Shown here: piece by piece, positions 27,611 through 36,055 of the stretch
Layout of the letters: each line of letters starts with the position of its first letter
Position numbering within the stretch: the stretch's first letter is position 1
NCBI RefSeq assembly: GCF_000612585.1
Contig: NZ_JFCA01000022.1
Span: 50,015-114,014 of the forward strand
Reading direction: 5' to 3'
DNA length: 64,000 nt
Source: Pseudomonas sp. CHM02
GTDB taxonomy: Bacteria; Pseudomonadota; Gammaproteobacteria; Pseudomonadales; Pseudomonadaceae
The notes under the pieces: model-generated
The model's input: the letters and a program-made list of their open reading frames with translations, nothing else
Database searches by the model: none
Told to the model about the DNA's origin: nothing
Made by a program: the position numbers and the translations under genes

Positions 27611-28266
27611 TCGGCATTCTGATCCCGGTACACAACGAAGAGGCGTTGCTGGACGACTGCCTGAAAGCAGCGCTGATCGCCGCCAGCCACCCGGGGCTGT
27701 TGGGCGAGCCCGTGAACATCCTGGTGGTGCTCGACAGCTGCAGCGATGGCAGTGCCGCGATTGCCAAAGCCTACCCGGTGCAACGCCTGGAAGCCCAGGC
27801 GCGCAATGTGGGGCACGTGCGGGGCGTGGGTGCACGGCATCTGCTCAATCAGGGCGCACGGTGGATCTCCTGCACCGATGCCGACAGCCGGGTAGCCCCC
27901 GATTGGCTGGTGGCCCAACTGGCGCTGGAAGTGGATGCAGTGTGTGGCACGGTCACGGTGGATGCGTGGAGCGAAGATTTCGACCCCGCGGCGCAGATTC
28001 GTTATCTTCAGGGCTACGAGGCCCGTGACGGTCATCGGCACATTCACGGTGCCAACCTCGGCGTAAGCGCCGGCGCTTATGTGCGCGCCGGTGGTTTCGA
28101 ACCCCTGGCGTGCCATGAAGACGTGCAATTGGTTCGCAGCCTGGAGTTGTGCGGCGCGTCTATCGCCTGGAGCCACACCCCGCAGGTGATCACCAGTGCA
28201 CGCCTGGACGCCCGCGCCCAGGGCGGGTTTGGCGACTATTTGAAGAGCCTGATGCACGCCACTTAA
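27607..28266 (+). CDS. Family-2 glycosyltransferase
   Basis: A 219-residue GT-A fold enzyme beginning IGILIPVHNEEALLDDCL. It shows VLDSCSDGS, a DxD-type metal-binding motif in CTDADSRVAPDWL, and the acceptor-side ED in CHEDVQLVRSLE. It lacks membrane helices, so it should act in the cytosol or at the membrane surface. The ATG overlaps the methyltransferase stop (ATGA); a 45-base longer start is less likely. It is the last of the four coupled genes; donor and acceptor are unknown. Confidence 0.87.
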   Translation: MIGILIPVHNEEALLDDCLKAALIAASHPGLLGEPVNILVVLDSCSDGSAAIAKAYPVQRLEAQARNVGHVRGVGARHLLNQGARWISCTDADSRVAPDWLVAQLALEVDAVCGTVTVDAWSEDFDPAAQIRYLQGYEARDGHRHIHGANLGVSAGAYVRAGGFEPLACHEDVQLVRSLELCGASIAWSHTPQVITSARLDARAQGGFGDYLKSLMHAT

Positions 28267-28443
28267 AAAAACGGCGTTACAGAATGTAAACCACCCAATC
28301 CTTGTCTATGCTGAATACGCCTTGCTGGCATTCCAGGGTTGGGGTGCCACGCAGCCACTGCGGCGCAGACCGTGGTGGATAAAAGAGAGTCGTCCCGTCA
28401 ACGGGGCACGACCCCGCATCAATCGACAAGGATGTGACACCCC

Positions 28444-29205
28444 ATGAAGCTTGCTTCCTTAAGCGACGGCCGTCGCGGTCCTGCACAAATCTGGAACAGC
28501 GCCCCGCAGTTGGCGCAGATCCCTCCCATTACGCCCGCCTCACTGGTACCACCGGGTGCACGGGTAGTGATCGTCGCCCCGCACCCCGGCGACGAAGTCC
28601 TGGCCTGCGGCGGGCTGCTGCAATTGCTCAGCACCCTGGAACACCCGCTGCAACTGATCTCGATCACCGACGGCAGCGCCAGCCATCCAGGCTCCAATGT
28701 CTGGCCAGCCAGCCGCCTCAGTGTGGTGCGCCCGCAAGAGAGTGCCGAAGCCCTGCGCCGCCTGGGCATGCCACTGCATAGCCTGAAGTGGATTCGCGGC
28801 GGCTTTTGCGATAACGCCCTCGCCGCCCGCGAACCACAACTGAGCCAATTCATTGCCCGCTACCTGCAGCCCGGCGACGTGGTGTTCAGCACCTGGCGCA
28901 ACGATGGCAATGACGACCATGACGCCGTCGGCCGTGCCAGTGCCAAGGCCTGCAGCCTGGTGGGTGCGCAGCTGTATGAATTGCCGATCTGGGCCTGGCA
29001 CTGGCCCGCCCGCGAAGGTGCGATCATCCCGTGGCAACGAGCGCGCAAGGTGCGCCTGGACACGTGGAGCGTGGCGCGCAAGCTCCATGCCGCGCATGCC
29101 TATGCCAGCCAACTGGCCGGCGACCCGCAGATCGGCCTGGCGCCGATGCTGGCGCAGGTGTTGCTGGAGCGAATGCGCGAACCCTATGAGATAGTGCTCT
29201 CGTAA
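28444..29205 (+). CDS. PIG-L family paralogue lacking two catalytic residues
   Basis: A 253-residue protein clearly related to the PIG-L deacetylase 1.4 kb upstream, sharing long blocks such as QLISITDGSASHPGS and RLSVVRPQES. Its first motif reads APHPGDEVLACGG: the general-base Asp is Gly49, while His47 and Asp50 remain. The second reads DGNDDHDAVGRA: the catalytic His is Asn156, while ligand His159 remains. Metal binding may survive but deacetylation as in MshB should be crippled. It is 177 bases after the glycosyltransferase gene and may have its own promoter. The reading frame is intact and codon use normal, so it is not decaying. Confidence 0.88.
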   Translation: MKLASLSDGRRGPAQIWNSAPQLAQIPPITPASLVPPGARVVIVAPHPGDEVLACGGLLQLLSTLEHPLQLISITDGSASHPGSNVWPASRLSVVRPQESAEALRRLGMPLHSLKWIRGGFCDNALAAREPQLSQFIARYLQPGDVVFSTWRNDGNDDHDAVGRASAKACSLVGAQLYELPIWAWHWPAREGAIIPWQRARKVRLDTWSVARKLHAAHAYASQLAGDPQIGLAPMLAQVLLERMREPYEIVLS

Positions 29206-29374
29206 ACCCCACTACGCCTGCTGCTCGCGTCAGACGTGGCAGGTTTGTATCGCAGTGTGTACAGAGCCCGCGGCGATACACCATCTTTAACTCAACGCGT
29301 TTCCTGAAACAGGCCAGATACAGCCAGGCGTTCAACTGAGCACCCGGCACACATCAAGCCGCAGGAGGCTCGCC

Positions 29375-30409
29375 ATGCACGCTCAGTTGACTCGCCGTTT
29401 CAAACACCCCGCCCTCTTCCTGGCCTTTGGCCTGTTGCCATTGGGCACCATGGGCATGGCCCATGCGGAAATGCCCGAGCCCCCCACCAAGACCGTTGTC
29501 AGCCCGCAACCCGGCTTCGGTGCCCTCAAGCACGTCAAGGCCGGGCTGCTGGACGTGGCCTATGCCGACGTCGGGCCAGCGACTGGCCCGGCGGTGATCC
29601 TGCTGCACGGCTGGCCCTACGATATCGACAGCTATGCCCAGGTCGCCCCGCTGCTGGTCGCCAAGGGCTATCGCGTGCTGATCCCCTACGCCCGGGGTTA
29701 CGGCGATACCCGTTTTCTGTCGGATAAAACCCTGCGCAACGGCCAGCCGGCGGCGCTGGCCAGTGATGTGATCGACTTCATGGACGCGCTTAAAATCAAG
29801 CAAGCCGTGCTTGGCGGCTACGACTGGGGCGCCCGCTCGGCGGACATCGTCTCGGCACTGTGGCCGGAGCGGGTCAAGGCGCTGGTGTCGGTCAGCGGTT
29901 ACCTGATCGGCAACCAGGCCGCTGGCAACAACCCGCTGCCGCCCAAGGCCGAACTGCAATGGTGGTACCAGTTCTACTTCGCCACCGAGCGCGGCGCCGC
30001 CGGTTACCAGAAAAACACCCACGACTTCGCCAAGCTGATCTGGCAACTGGCGTCGCCGCACTGGAAGTTCGATGACGCCACATTCGAGCGCAGCGCCAAA
30101 GGCCTGGATAACCCCGATCACGTGGCGATCACCGTGTTCAACTACCGCTGGCGCCTGGGCCTGGTCCAGGGTGAATCGCAGTACGACCCACTGGAGCAGA
30201 AGCTCGCACAGACGCCGTCCATCGGTGTGCCGACCATCACGCTCGAAGGCGACGCCAACGGCGCCCCGCACCCGCAGCCTGAGGACTACGCCAAGCGCTT
30301 TACCGGCAAATATGCGTTCCGCCTAATCACCGGTGGCGTTGGCCACAATCTGCCGCAGGAAGCGCCGGAGGCGTTTGCCAAGGCCGTCATCGATGCGGAT
30401 CATCTGTGA
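29375..30409 (+). CDS. Exported alpha/beta hydrolase, epoxide hydrolase/dehalogenase type
   Basis: A 344-residue protein with a signal peptide (LFLAFGLLPLGTMGMAHAEM). The nucleophile is Asp150 in GGYDWGAR, the pattern of epoxide hydrolases and haloalkane dehalogenases, with HGWPYD as the oxyanion motif, TLEGDANG carrying the probable acid and His324 in GVGHNLPQ. It should act in the periplasm. GCAGGAGG-like sequence precedes the ATG. Its last 23 bases overlap the end of the convergent permease gene. Natural substrate unknown. Confidence 0.87.
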   Translation: MHAQLTRRFKHPALFLAFGLLPLGTMGMAHAEMPEPPTKTVVSPQPGFGALKHVKAGLLDVAYADVGPATGPAVILLHGWPYDIDSYAQVAPLLVAKGYRVLIPYARGYGDTRFLSDKTLRNGQPAALASDVIDFMDALKIKQAVLGGYDWGARSADIVSALWPERVKALVSVSGYLIGNQAAGNNPLPPKAELQWWYQFYFATERGAAGYQKNTHDFAKLIWQLASPHWKFDDATFERSAKGLDNPDHVAITVFNYRWRLGLVQGESQYDPLEQKLAQTPSIGVPTITLEGDANGAPHPQPEDYAKRFTGKYAFRLITGGVGHNLPQEAPEAFAKAVIDADHL

Positions 30410-31814
30410 CCGAGTGCGTCGCCTTCGCCCAATGGGCTCCCTGACAGCGTGAATACTGGTAGGCAATCCCCAGCCAGATGAACCAGGCCGGCATCACGCA
30501 CAGCGCCAGGCGTGTATCCGGCCGCAACGCCAACAGGCCGAGCACAAACGCGAGAAACGCCAGGGAAATCCAGGCCATCGGCACACCGCCGGGCATCTTG
30601 TAGATGGATGTGGCGTGCAGGTCCGGGCGTTTCTTGCGGTAGGCGAGGTAGGACGCCAGGATGGTCGACCAGGTAAAGATCACCAGGATCGCCGACACCG
30701 TCGACACGATGGTGAAGGCGGTCATCACCTCCGGCACCACAAACAGCAACACCAGCCCCAACAGCATCAGCAAGGTGGTAAAGGCCAGGCTGATAAAGGG
30801 CACGCTGCTGGTCGACAGGCGCCGGAAGATACCCGGCGCGTCACCCAGGTCGGCCAAACCGAACAGCATGCGGCTGGCAGAAAACACCCCGCTGTTGGCC
30901 GAAGACGCCGCCGACGTCAGCACCACAAAGTTGACGATACCCGCTGCGGCGGGAAAGCCTGCCACCAGGAACAACTCCACGAACGGGCTCTTGGTCGGCG
31001 AGACCTGCTGCCATGAAGTCACCGCGATGATGCACGCCAGGGCCAGCACGTAGAACAGGATGATGCGCAACGGGATCGAATTGATCGCCTTGGGCAATGT
31101 GCGCTCAGGTGCACGGGTTTCAGCGGCGGCCGTGCCGATCAGCTCCGTGCCTGCGAAGGAGAAGATCGCCATCTGGAACCCGGCGAAAAAGCCGGACAGG
31201 CCATGGGGAAACGCCACCTGCCTATCCAGCAAATGGCTCAACGAGGCGGTGACACCGGTGGGCGAGACAAACGAGCTGGCGATCAGCACCAGGCTCACGC
31301 TGATCAAGGTCACCACGGCGATGATCTTGATGATCGCGAACCAGAACTCCACTTCGCCAAACAGCTTGACCGTCAGCACGTTCAACGCGAACAGGGTGAG
31401 CAGCATGCCTACGGCGGGCATCCAGGCCGGCACATGGGGAAACCAGTACTGGAAAAAGCCGCCGACGACCACCGCATCTCCCACCACCGCCACGCTCCAG
31501 CTCAGCCAGTACGACCAGCCAAGAAAAAACGCCGCGCGCGGCCCCAGGTACGCACCGGCAAAGTCGGCGAAGCTTTTGAAGTTGAGGTTGGACAGCAGCA
31601 ACTCGCCCATGGCGCGCATCACGAAATACACGAAGAGCCCGATGATCATGTAGATCAGGATGATCGAGGTGCCGGACAGCGCAATGATCTTGCCGGAGCC
31701 CATGAACAGGCCGGTGCCGATCGCGCCGCCCATGGCCATCAACTGGATATGGCGGTTGCTCAGGGTGCGTTGCAACGCAGGCTTTTCACAAAGCCCGGGC
31801 GTGGATGTTTTCAT
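30387..31814 (-). CDS. Amino-acid permease, APC family (CycA-like)
   Basis: A 475-residue, twelve-helix transporter of the amino acid-polyamine-organocation superfamily. The N-terminal signature HIQLMAMGGAIGTGLFMGSGK and the helix-6 sequence FSFAGTELIGTAAAET are close to the D-serine/D-alanine/glycine transporter CycA. The ATG at 31814 has GAGG seven bases upstream; longer readings lack a good site. It lies 58 bases after the acetylpolyamine amidohydrolase gene on the same strand, so the two may form one transcript. Substrate assignment is tentative. Confidence 0.88.
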   Translation of the reverse strand: MKTSTPGLCEKPALQRTLSNRHIQLMAMGGAIGTGLFMGSGKIIALSGTSIILIYMIIGLFVYFVMRAMGELLLSNLNFKSFADFAGAYLGPRAAFFLGWSYWLSWSVAVVGDAVVVGGFFQYWFPHVPAWMPAVGMLLTLFALNVLTVKLFGEVEFWFAIIKIIAVVTLISVSLVLIASSFVSPTGVTASLSHLLDRQVAFPHGLSGFFAGFQMAIFSFAGTELIGTAAAETRAPERTLPKAINSIPLRIILFYVLALACIIAVTSWQQVSPTKSPFVELFLVAGFPAAAGIVNFVVLTSAASSANSGVFSASRMLFGLADLGDAPGIFRRLSTSSVPFISLAFTTLLMLLGLVLLFVVPEVMTAFTIVSTVSAILVIFTWSTILASYLAYRKKRPDLHATSIYKMPGGVPMAWISLAFLAFVLGLLALRPDTRLALCVMPAWFIWLGIAYQYSRCQGAHWAKATHSVTDDPHR

Positions 31815-31872
31815 CACAAAACCTCTTGTTATGTTTTTGAGTTTTGGCAGAAGAAAAAGTCGAGCGCTGTTG

Positions 31873-32907
31873 TTATCGGGTGTTGCTTTCGAAACCGTGG
31901 AGCACGTTGACGGCATTGATGCCGATCTCATCGACCATGTAGCCGCCTTCCATCACGAACAACGTGGGCACGCCGACGCTGGCGATGATTTCGCCCATGC
32001 CGAGGAAGTCCTGGCTGTCGAGCAGGAAGTGGCTGATGGGGTCGTCCTTGAAGGTGTCGACGCCCAGGGAGATCACCAATACATCGGGCGCGAAGCGGCG
32101 CAGTTGCTGGCAGGCGTCGACCAGGGCGGTTTGGTAGCGGGCCCAGGTCGTGTTTTTCGGCAACGGGTAATTCAGGTTGAAGCCCTCACCGGCACCGGCA
32201 CCGCGTTCGCTGCTGGCACCGGAAAAGTACGGGTACGACACCAGCGGGTCGCCGTGCAGGGAAATGAACATCACGTCCGGTCGGTCGTAGAAAATATTCT
32301 GCGTGCCGTTGCCATGGTGGAAATCCACATCCAGCACCGCCACGCGCTTGGCGCCCTGGGTAATGGCGTGCTGCGCGGCAATCGCGGCGTTGTTGAGGTA
32401 GCAATAACCGCCCATGTACTCGCGGGCGGCGTGATGACCCGGTGGGCGGCACAGGGCGAAGGCGCTGTGGTGGCCTTCATCGAGCAGCGCCAGGCCGGTC
32501 AGCGCGATATCCGCGCTGGTCTTCACCGCCTCCCAGGTGGTGCGGGTGATAGGCGAGCCGGCGTCCATGGCGAAGAAACCGAGCTTGCCGTCGATGAACT
32601 CGGGCACCTGTTGGTTGGCCAGGTCGCGTACCGGCCACACCAGGGGCAATGCGTCATGGCTGCGGCCGATAGCGGTCCACTCGGCCCAGGCGGTTTCGAG
32701 GAACGTCACGTAACGCTCGCTGTGGGCGGCAACGTAACAGGCGCGGTCAAAGTGACGCGGCGTGATGATATCGCCCAGGCCAACCTGCCGGACGCGGTCA
32801 CGCACGGTGTCAGCGCGGCTGGGTTGTTCGAACGAGGGTTTGAGCACGCCGTCCTTGAGTTCGGTGCCATGGTGCAAACGGTGGGCTTCGCTGAAAACAG
32901 TCAACAT
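31873..32907 (-). CDS. Acetylpolyamine amidohydrolase (class II histone deacetylase-like)
   Basis: A 344-residue zinc amidohydrolase of the HDAC fold. Key motifs are RPPGHHAAREYMGGYCYLNN with the His pair, DVDFHHGNGTQ with zinc ligands Asp and His, the third ligand in VDTFKDDP, and EGGYMVDEIG. The length and sequence match bacterial acetylpolyamine amidohydrolases, which release polyamines from acetylputrescine and acetylcadaverine. It is divergent from an Lrp/AsnC regulator, which probably controls it, and is followed by the APC permease. Confidence 0.92.
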   Translation of the reverse strand: MLTVFSEAHRLHHGTELKDGVLKPSFEQPSRADTVRDRVRQVGLGDIITPRHFDRACYVAAHSERYVTFLETAWAEWTAIGRSHDALPLVWPVRDLANQQVPEFIDGKLGFFAMDAGSPITRTTWEAVKTSADIALTGLALLDEGHHSAFALCRPPGHHAAREYMGGYCYLNNAAIAAQHAITQGAKRVAVLDVDFHHGNGTQNIFYDRPDVMFISLHGDPLVSYPYFSGASSERGAGAGEGFNLNYPLPKNTTWARYQTALVDACQQLRRFAPDVLVISLGVDTFKDDPISHFLLDSQDFLGMGEIIASVGVPTLFVMEGGYMVDEIGINAVNVLHGFESNTR

Positions 32908-33028
32908 GTGTGGACATCCGCCAGTAAAAGACAGGGCCTATTTTGTTCTGGCGACGCCGGGCTTTCTTTGCTTTTACTTGCGGCGCTGTTAGGTTTATCG
33001 GGAATTCTTACCCATACAGCGCGCAATT

Positions 33029-33520
33029 ATGAAAAATAAATCCAAGCAGGTCGTTCTCGATGACACCGATCTCGCCATCCTCGCCCTGCTGCAGGCAGAC
33101 GCCAGTATTTCCAATGCGCAACTGAGCGAGCGTCTGTCCCTGAGCCTCACGCCCTGCTGGCGCCGACGCAAACGCCTGGAAGAAGAAGGCGTGATCAAGG
33201 ACTACCAGGCCAATCTGGATCGCAAGATGCTCGGGCTGGACATCATGGCGTTCGTGCACGTGCGTTTCGCGATCCATACCGACCACGCGCCCGACGCCTT
33301 CGAGGCGGTGGTGAAGGAACTGCCGCAGGTGCTGTCGTGCCACAAGATCACCGGGGATGCCGATTATTTGTTGCAGGTGCTGGCGGAAGATCTGGACAGC
33401 TACAGCGAGTTCGTCGAGAGCGTGTTGCGACGGCAGTTGGGGATTGCGTCGATACAGTCGAGCCTGGCGTTGCGTGAGGTAAAGGCGACAAGTCGGGTGG
33501 CGATTTCCAAGCGCGAATGA
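33029..33520 (+). CDS. Lrp/AsnC-family transcriptional regulator
   Basis: A 163-residue regulator. The N-terminal HTH is LDDTDLAILALLQADASISNAQLSERLSL-type with WRRRKRLEEEGVI as recognition region, followed by the RAM/AsnC_trans_reg ligand domain (VLSCHKITGDADYLLQVL). It is divergent from the acetylpolyamine amidohydrolase gene across 121 bases. Local control of the amidohydrolase and permease is likely. No strong ribosome site precedes the ATG. Confidence 0.9.
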   Translation: MKNKSKQVVLDDTDLAILALLQADASISNAQLSERLSLSLTPCWRRRKRLEEEGVIKDYQANLDRKMLGLDIMAFVHVRFAIHTDHAPDAFEAVVKELPQVLSCHKITGDADYLLQVLAEDLDSYSEFVESVLRRQLGIASIQSSLALREVKATSRVAISKRE

Positions 33521-33638
33521 AGGGGGCTGCAGCGGCTATTTTTGGGGCGCTATGGCCAAACGCCGCCACCCAGATGTGAAAAATTCGTTAACTAATTCTC
33601 TCTAAAGGCTTTTTCCTACAGATTCGTTCTGGCACACT

Positions 33639-33657
33639 GATGCGAATAATTATCAAC
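33639..33657 (+). promoter_or_regulatory. Candidate Fur box
   Basis: GATGCGAATAATTATCAAC agrees with the 19-base Fur consensus at about 12 positions and lies 46 bases before the siderophore-receptor ATG. An adjacent ATTATTCGC adds a further partly inverted copy. Iron repression of the receptor is expected. Confidence 0.65.
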
Positions 33658-33702
33658 ATCTTTATTATTCGCTAGGGACGGCGTTCGGGGAGAGTCAGTT
33701 CC

Positions 33703-35856
33703 ATGTCTGTGCAACAACTTGGCGGCAAAGGTTTTTCACCCAGTTTGATGGCGTTGGCCGTCTGTCTTGCAAGCTCACAAGCGGTATTTGCCGCGGAGGC
33801 CGAAAAAGCCGTACCACTGGAGCTGGGTGCCACCCAGATCAGCAGTGAACAGCTGGGCCAGACGACCGAAGGCACGCAGTCCTACACCACCGGCGAGATG
33901 GCCACCGCCACCAAGCTACCTCTGACCATGCGCGAGACACCCCAGGCCGTCACGGTGATCACCCGCCAGCGCATGGACGACCAGGCCATGACCAGCGTCA
34001 ACGACGTGGTCAAGAACACTCCCGGCCTGTTCCTCAGCCAATCCAGCGGCCCAGGGCGTCAGACGTACAGCTCGCGCGGCTTCGACATCGACAACATGAT
34101 GTTCGATGGCATCCCCAGCTCCTATTCCGGCTACGCCAACAGCGTGCAACCCAACCTGGCAATGTTCGACCGCGTGGAAGTGATTCGCGGCGCCACCGGC
34201 CTGGTTACCGGCGCCGGCAACCCTTCGGCGGCGATCAACTTTGTGCGCAAGCGCCCCACGGCAACGCCGCAGGTGTCGATCACGGGCGCCGCCGGCAGCT
34301 GGGACGATTATCGCGGTGAATTCGACGCCTCCAGTGCCTTGAATGACAGCGGCACCTTGCGTGGGCGCGTGGTGGGCTCCTATCGGGATGCCAACAGTTT
34401 CCGCAAAGGTGAAGAAAGCGACCACGGCCTGTTCTACGCCATCGGCGAAGCTGACCTCAGCGAAAATACCACCGCCACCCTGGGCTTCTCGCGCCAGGAA
34501 GACCAGACCAACTTCTTCTGGGGCGGCTTGCCCCTCGGCACAGATGGCCATCACCTGAACCTGCCCCGCTCCACCAACCCAGGCTCCGACTGGGAAAACA
34601 AGAAGCTGACCATCGACACCGTATTCGGTGACATCGAACATCGCTTCGGCAACGGCTGGAAACTGCACGTCGCGGGTTCGTCATCGCAGTTGGACGGCGT
34701 GTTCACCGGCACGTACCAGTCGCGCTACAGCACCACCCTTGCGCGCACCGCCTACCAATCGCACCAGGACGACAAACAGTACGGCCTGGACACCTTCGCC
34801 AGCGGCCCGGTCGAAGCCTTCGGCCGTACACACGAAGTCGTGGTGGGCACCAGCAAACGCATCTACGATGCGACGTCCAAGGAATACAGCCCCTACGACA
34901 CCAACTACCCGCTCAATGGGGCAAAACCGGACTTCGTACGCGACGGCAAAGGCCACAGCATCACCACCCAGGATGGTGTGTACCTGACCACCCGCCTGAA
35001 CCTCGCGGACCCGCTCAAGGTGATCCTTGGTGCCCGCGTGGACTGGTACGACTACGATGACCGCCAGGGCGACGGCGACTACAAAGTGACCCGCAACCTC
35101 ACGCGCTATGCCGGCGTGATCTACGACTTGAATGATCAATACTCGGTCTATGCCAGCTACACCGATATCTTCACGCCGCAGACCAGCCGAGATTTTTCGG
35201 ACAAGCCGCTGGAGCCTATCGTCGGCGAAAACTACGAGGTCGGCATCAAGGGCGAATACTTCAACGGCGCGCTCAATGCCAGCTTGGCCGTGTTCCAGAT
35301 CGACCAGAAAAACCGCGCGACGCTGCCTGAGAGCCAAGTCGGATGCCCGATCACTGCCTGCTATGAAGCCTCGGGCCTGGTACGCAGCCAAGGTATCGAC
35401 CTTGAACTGCAAGGCGCACTCACTGAGAACTGGCAAGTGGGCGGTGGTTTCACTTATACCCGCGCGCATTACATCAAGGACACCAAGCCGGCCAACGACA
35501 ACCAGCGCTTTGACACCGACACCCCGGAGCGACTGTTCAAGCTCACCACGTCCTATCGCTTCCAGGGTCCGCTGGAAAAACTGCGCATCGGTGGCAACGT
35601 CTACTGGCAGAGCCGCATGTACAACGATGTGGTCCTCGCCAACAGCAGTACCTATCGCCTGGAACAAGGCAGCTATGCGGTTGCGGACGTCATGGCCGGC
35701 TACCAGGTGAACAAGCACCTGGACCTGCAACTGAACGTGAACAACATTTTTGACCGTACCTACTATTCGGCAATTGGCACCAGCCCGACCTGGGGTTCCA
35801 CCGACACCTACGGGAACCCGCGCAGCTTTGGCGTCACAGCCAAATACAGCTTCTGA
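33703..35856 (+). CDS. TonB-dependent siderophore receptor
   Basis: A 717-residue outer-membrane receptor. A signal peptide ends near VFAAEAEK; a plug domain follows (TMRETPQAVTVITRQRMDDQ, then FDRVEVIRGATGLVTGAG) and a 22-strand barrel that ends in Phe (GVTAKYSF). The STN signalling domain of FpvA-type receptors is absent, so it should be a plain transporter like FhuE-type receptors and not signal to a sigma factor. A Fur box lies upstream and a terminator downstream; no siderophore synthesis genes are nearby, so it may take up a foreign siderophore. Confidence 0.93.
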   Translation: MSVQQLGGKGFSPSLMALAVCLASSQAVFAAEAEKAVPLELGATQISSEQLGQTTEGTQSYTTGEMATATKLPLTMRETPQAVTVITRQRMDDQAMTSVNDVVKNTPGLFLSQSSGPGRQTYSSRGFDIDNMMFDGIPSSYSGYANSVQPNLAMFDRVEVIRGATGLVTGAGNPSAAINFVRKRPTATPQVSITGAAGSWDDYRGEFDASSALNDSGTLRGRVVGSYRDANSFRKGEESDHGLFYAIGEADLSENTTATLGFSRQEDQTNFFWGGLPLGTDGHHLNLPRSTNPGSDWENKKLTIDTVFGDIEHRFGNGWKLHVAGSSSQLDGVFTGTYQSRYSTTLARTAYQSHQDDKQYGLDTFASGPVEAFGRTHEVVVGTSKRIYDATSKEYSPYDTNYPLNGAKPDFVRDGKGHSITTQDGVYLTTRLNLADPLKVILGARVDWYDYDDRQGDGDYKVTRNLTRYAGVIYDLNDQYSVYASYTDIFTPQTSRDFSDKPLEPIVGENYEVGIKGEYFNGALNASLAVFQIDQKNRATLPESQVGCPITACYEASGLVRSQGIDLELQGALTENWQVGGGFTYTRAHYIKDTKPANDNQRFDTDTPERLFKLTTSYRFQGPLEKLRIGGNVYWQSRMYNDVVLANSSTYRLEQGSYAVADVMAGYQVNKHLDLQLNVNNIFDRTYYSAIGTSPTWGSTDTYGNPRSFGVTAKYSF

Positions 35857-35870
35857 CCCCCGCCCCCCTC

Positions 35871-35899
35871 AACGGCTACCCGCCCGGGTAGCCGTTCTT
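35871..35899 (+). terminator. Terminator after the siderophore receptor gene
   Basis: AACGGCTACC / GGTAGCCGTT, a perfect 10-bp stem with a 6-base loop followed by CTTC. The T run is short but the stem is strong and sits 15 bases after the stop. Confidence 0.7.
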
Positions 35900-36055
35900 C
35901 AACATGCAACTGCGCGCCCTCACCTGGCCCGATTCCTGCCTGCTCTGATCCCATCAAGTCGCTACTGACTACGCGGACGACTCTTTTGGGCCCCGCCGCC
36001 CAACCGCCTGCCCCGATAATCGGTCATCCCCCCCGCTATCCCGAGGCCTTCCCCC

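Noticed and set aside
28305..28318. RpoS-like -10 sequence (CTATGCT) before the second PIG-L gene
   Set aside because: No matching -35 or supporting feature; a single weak match is not enough.
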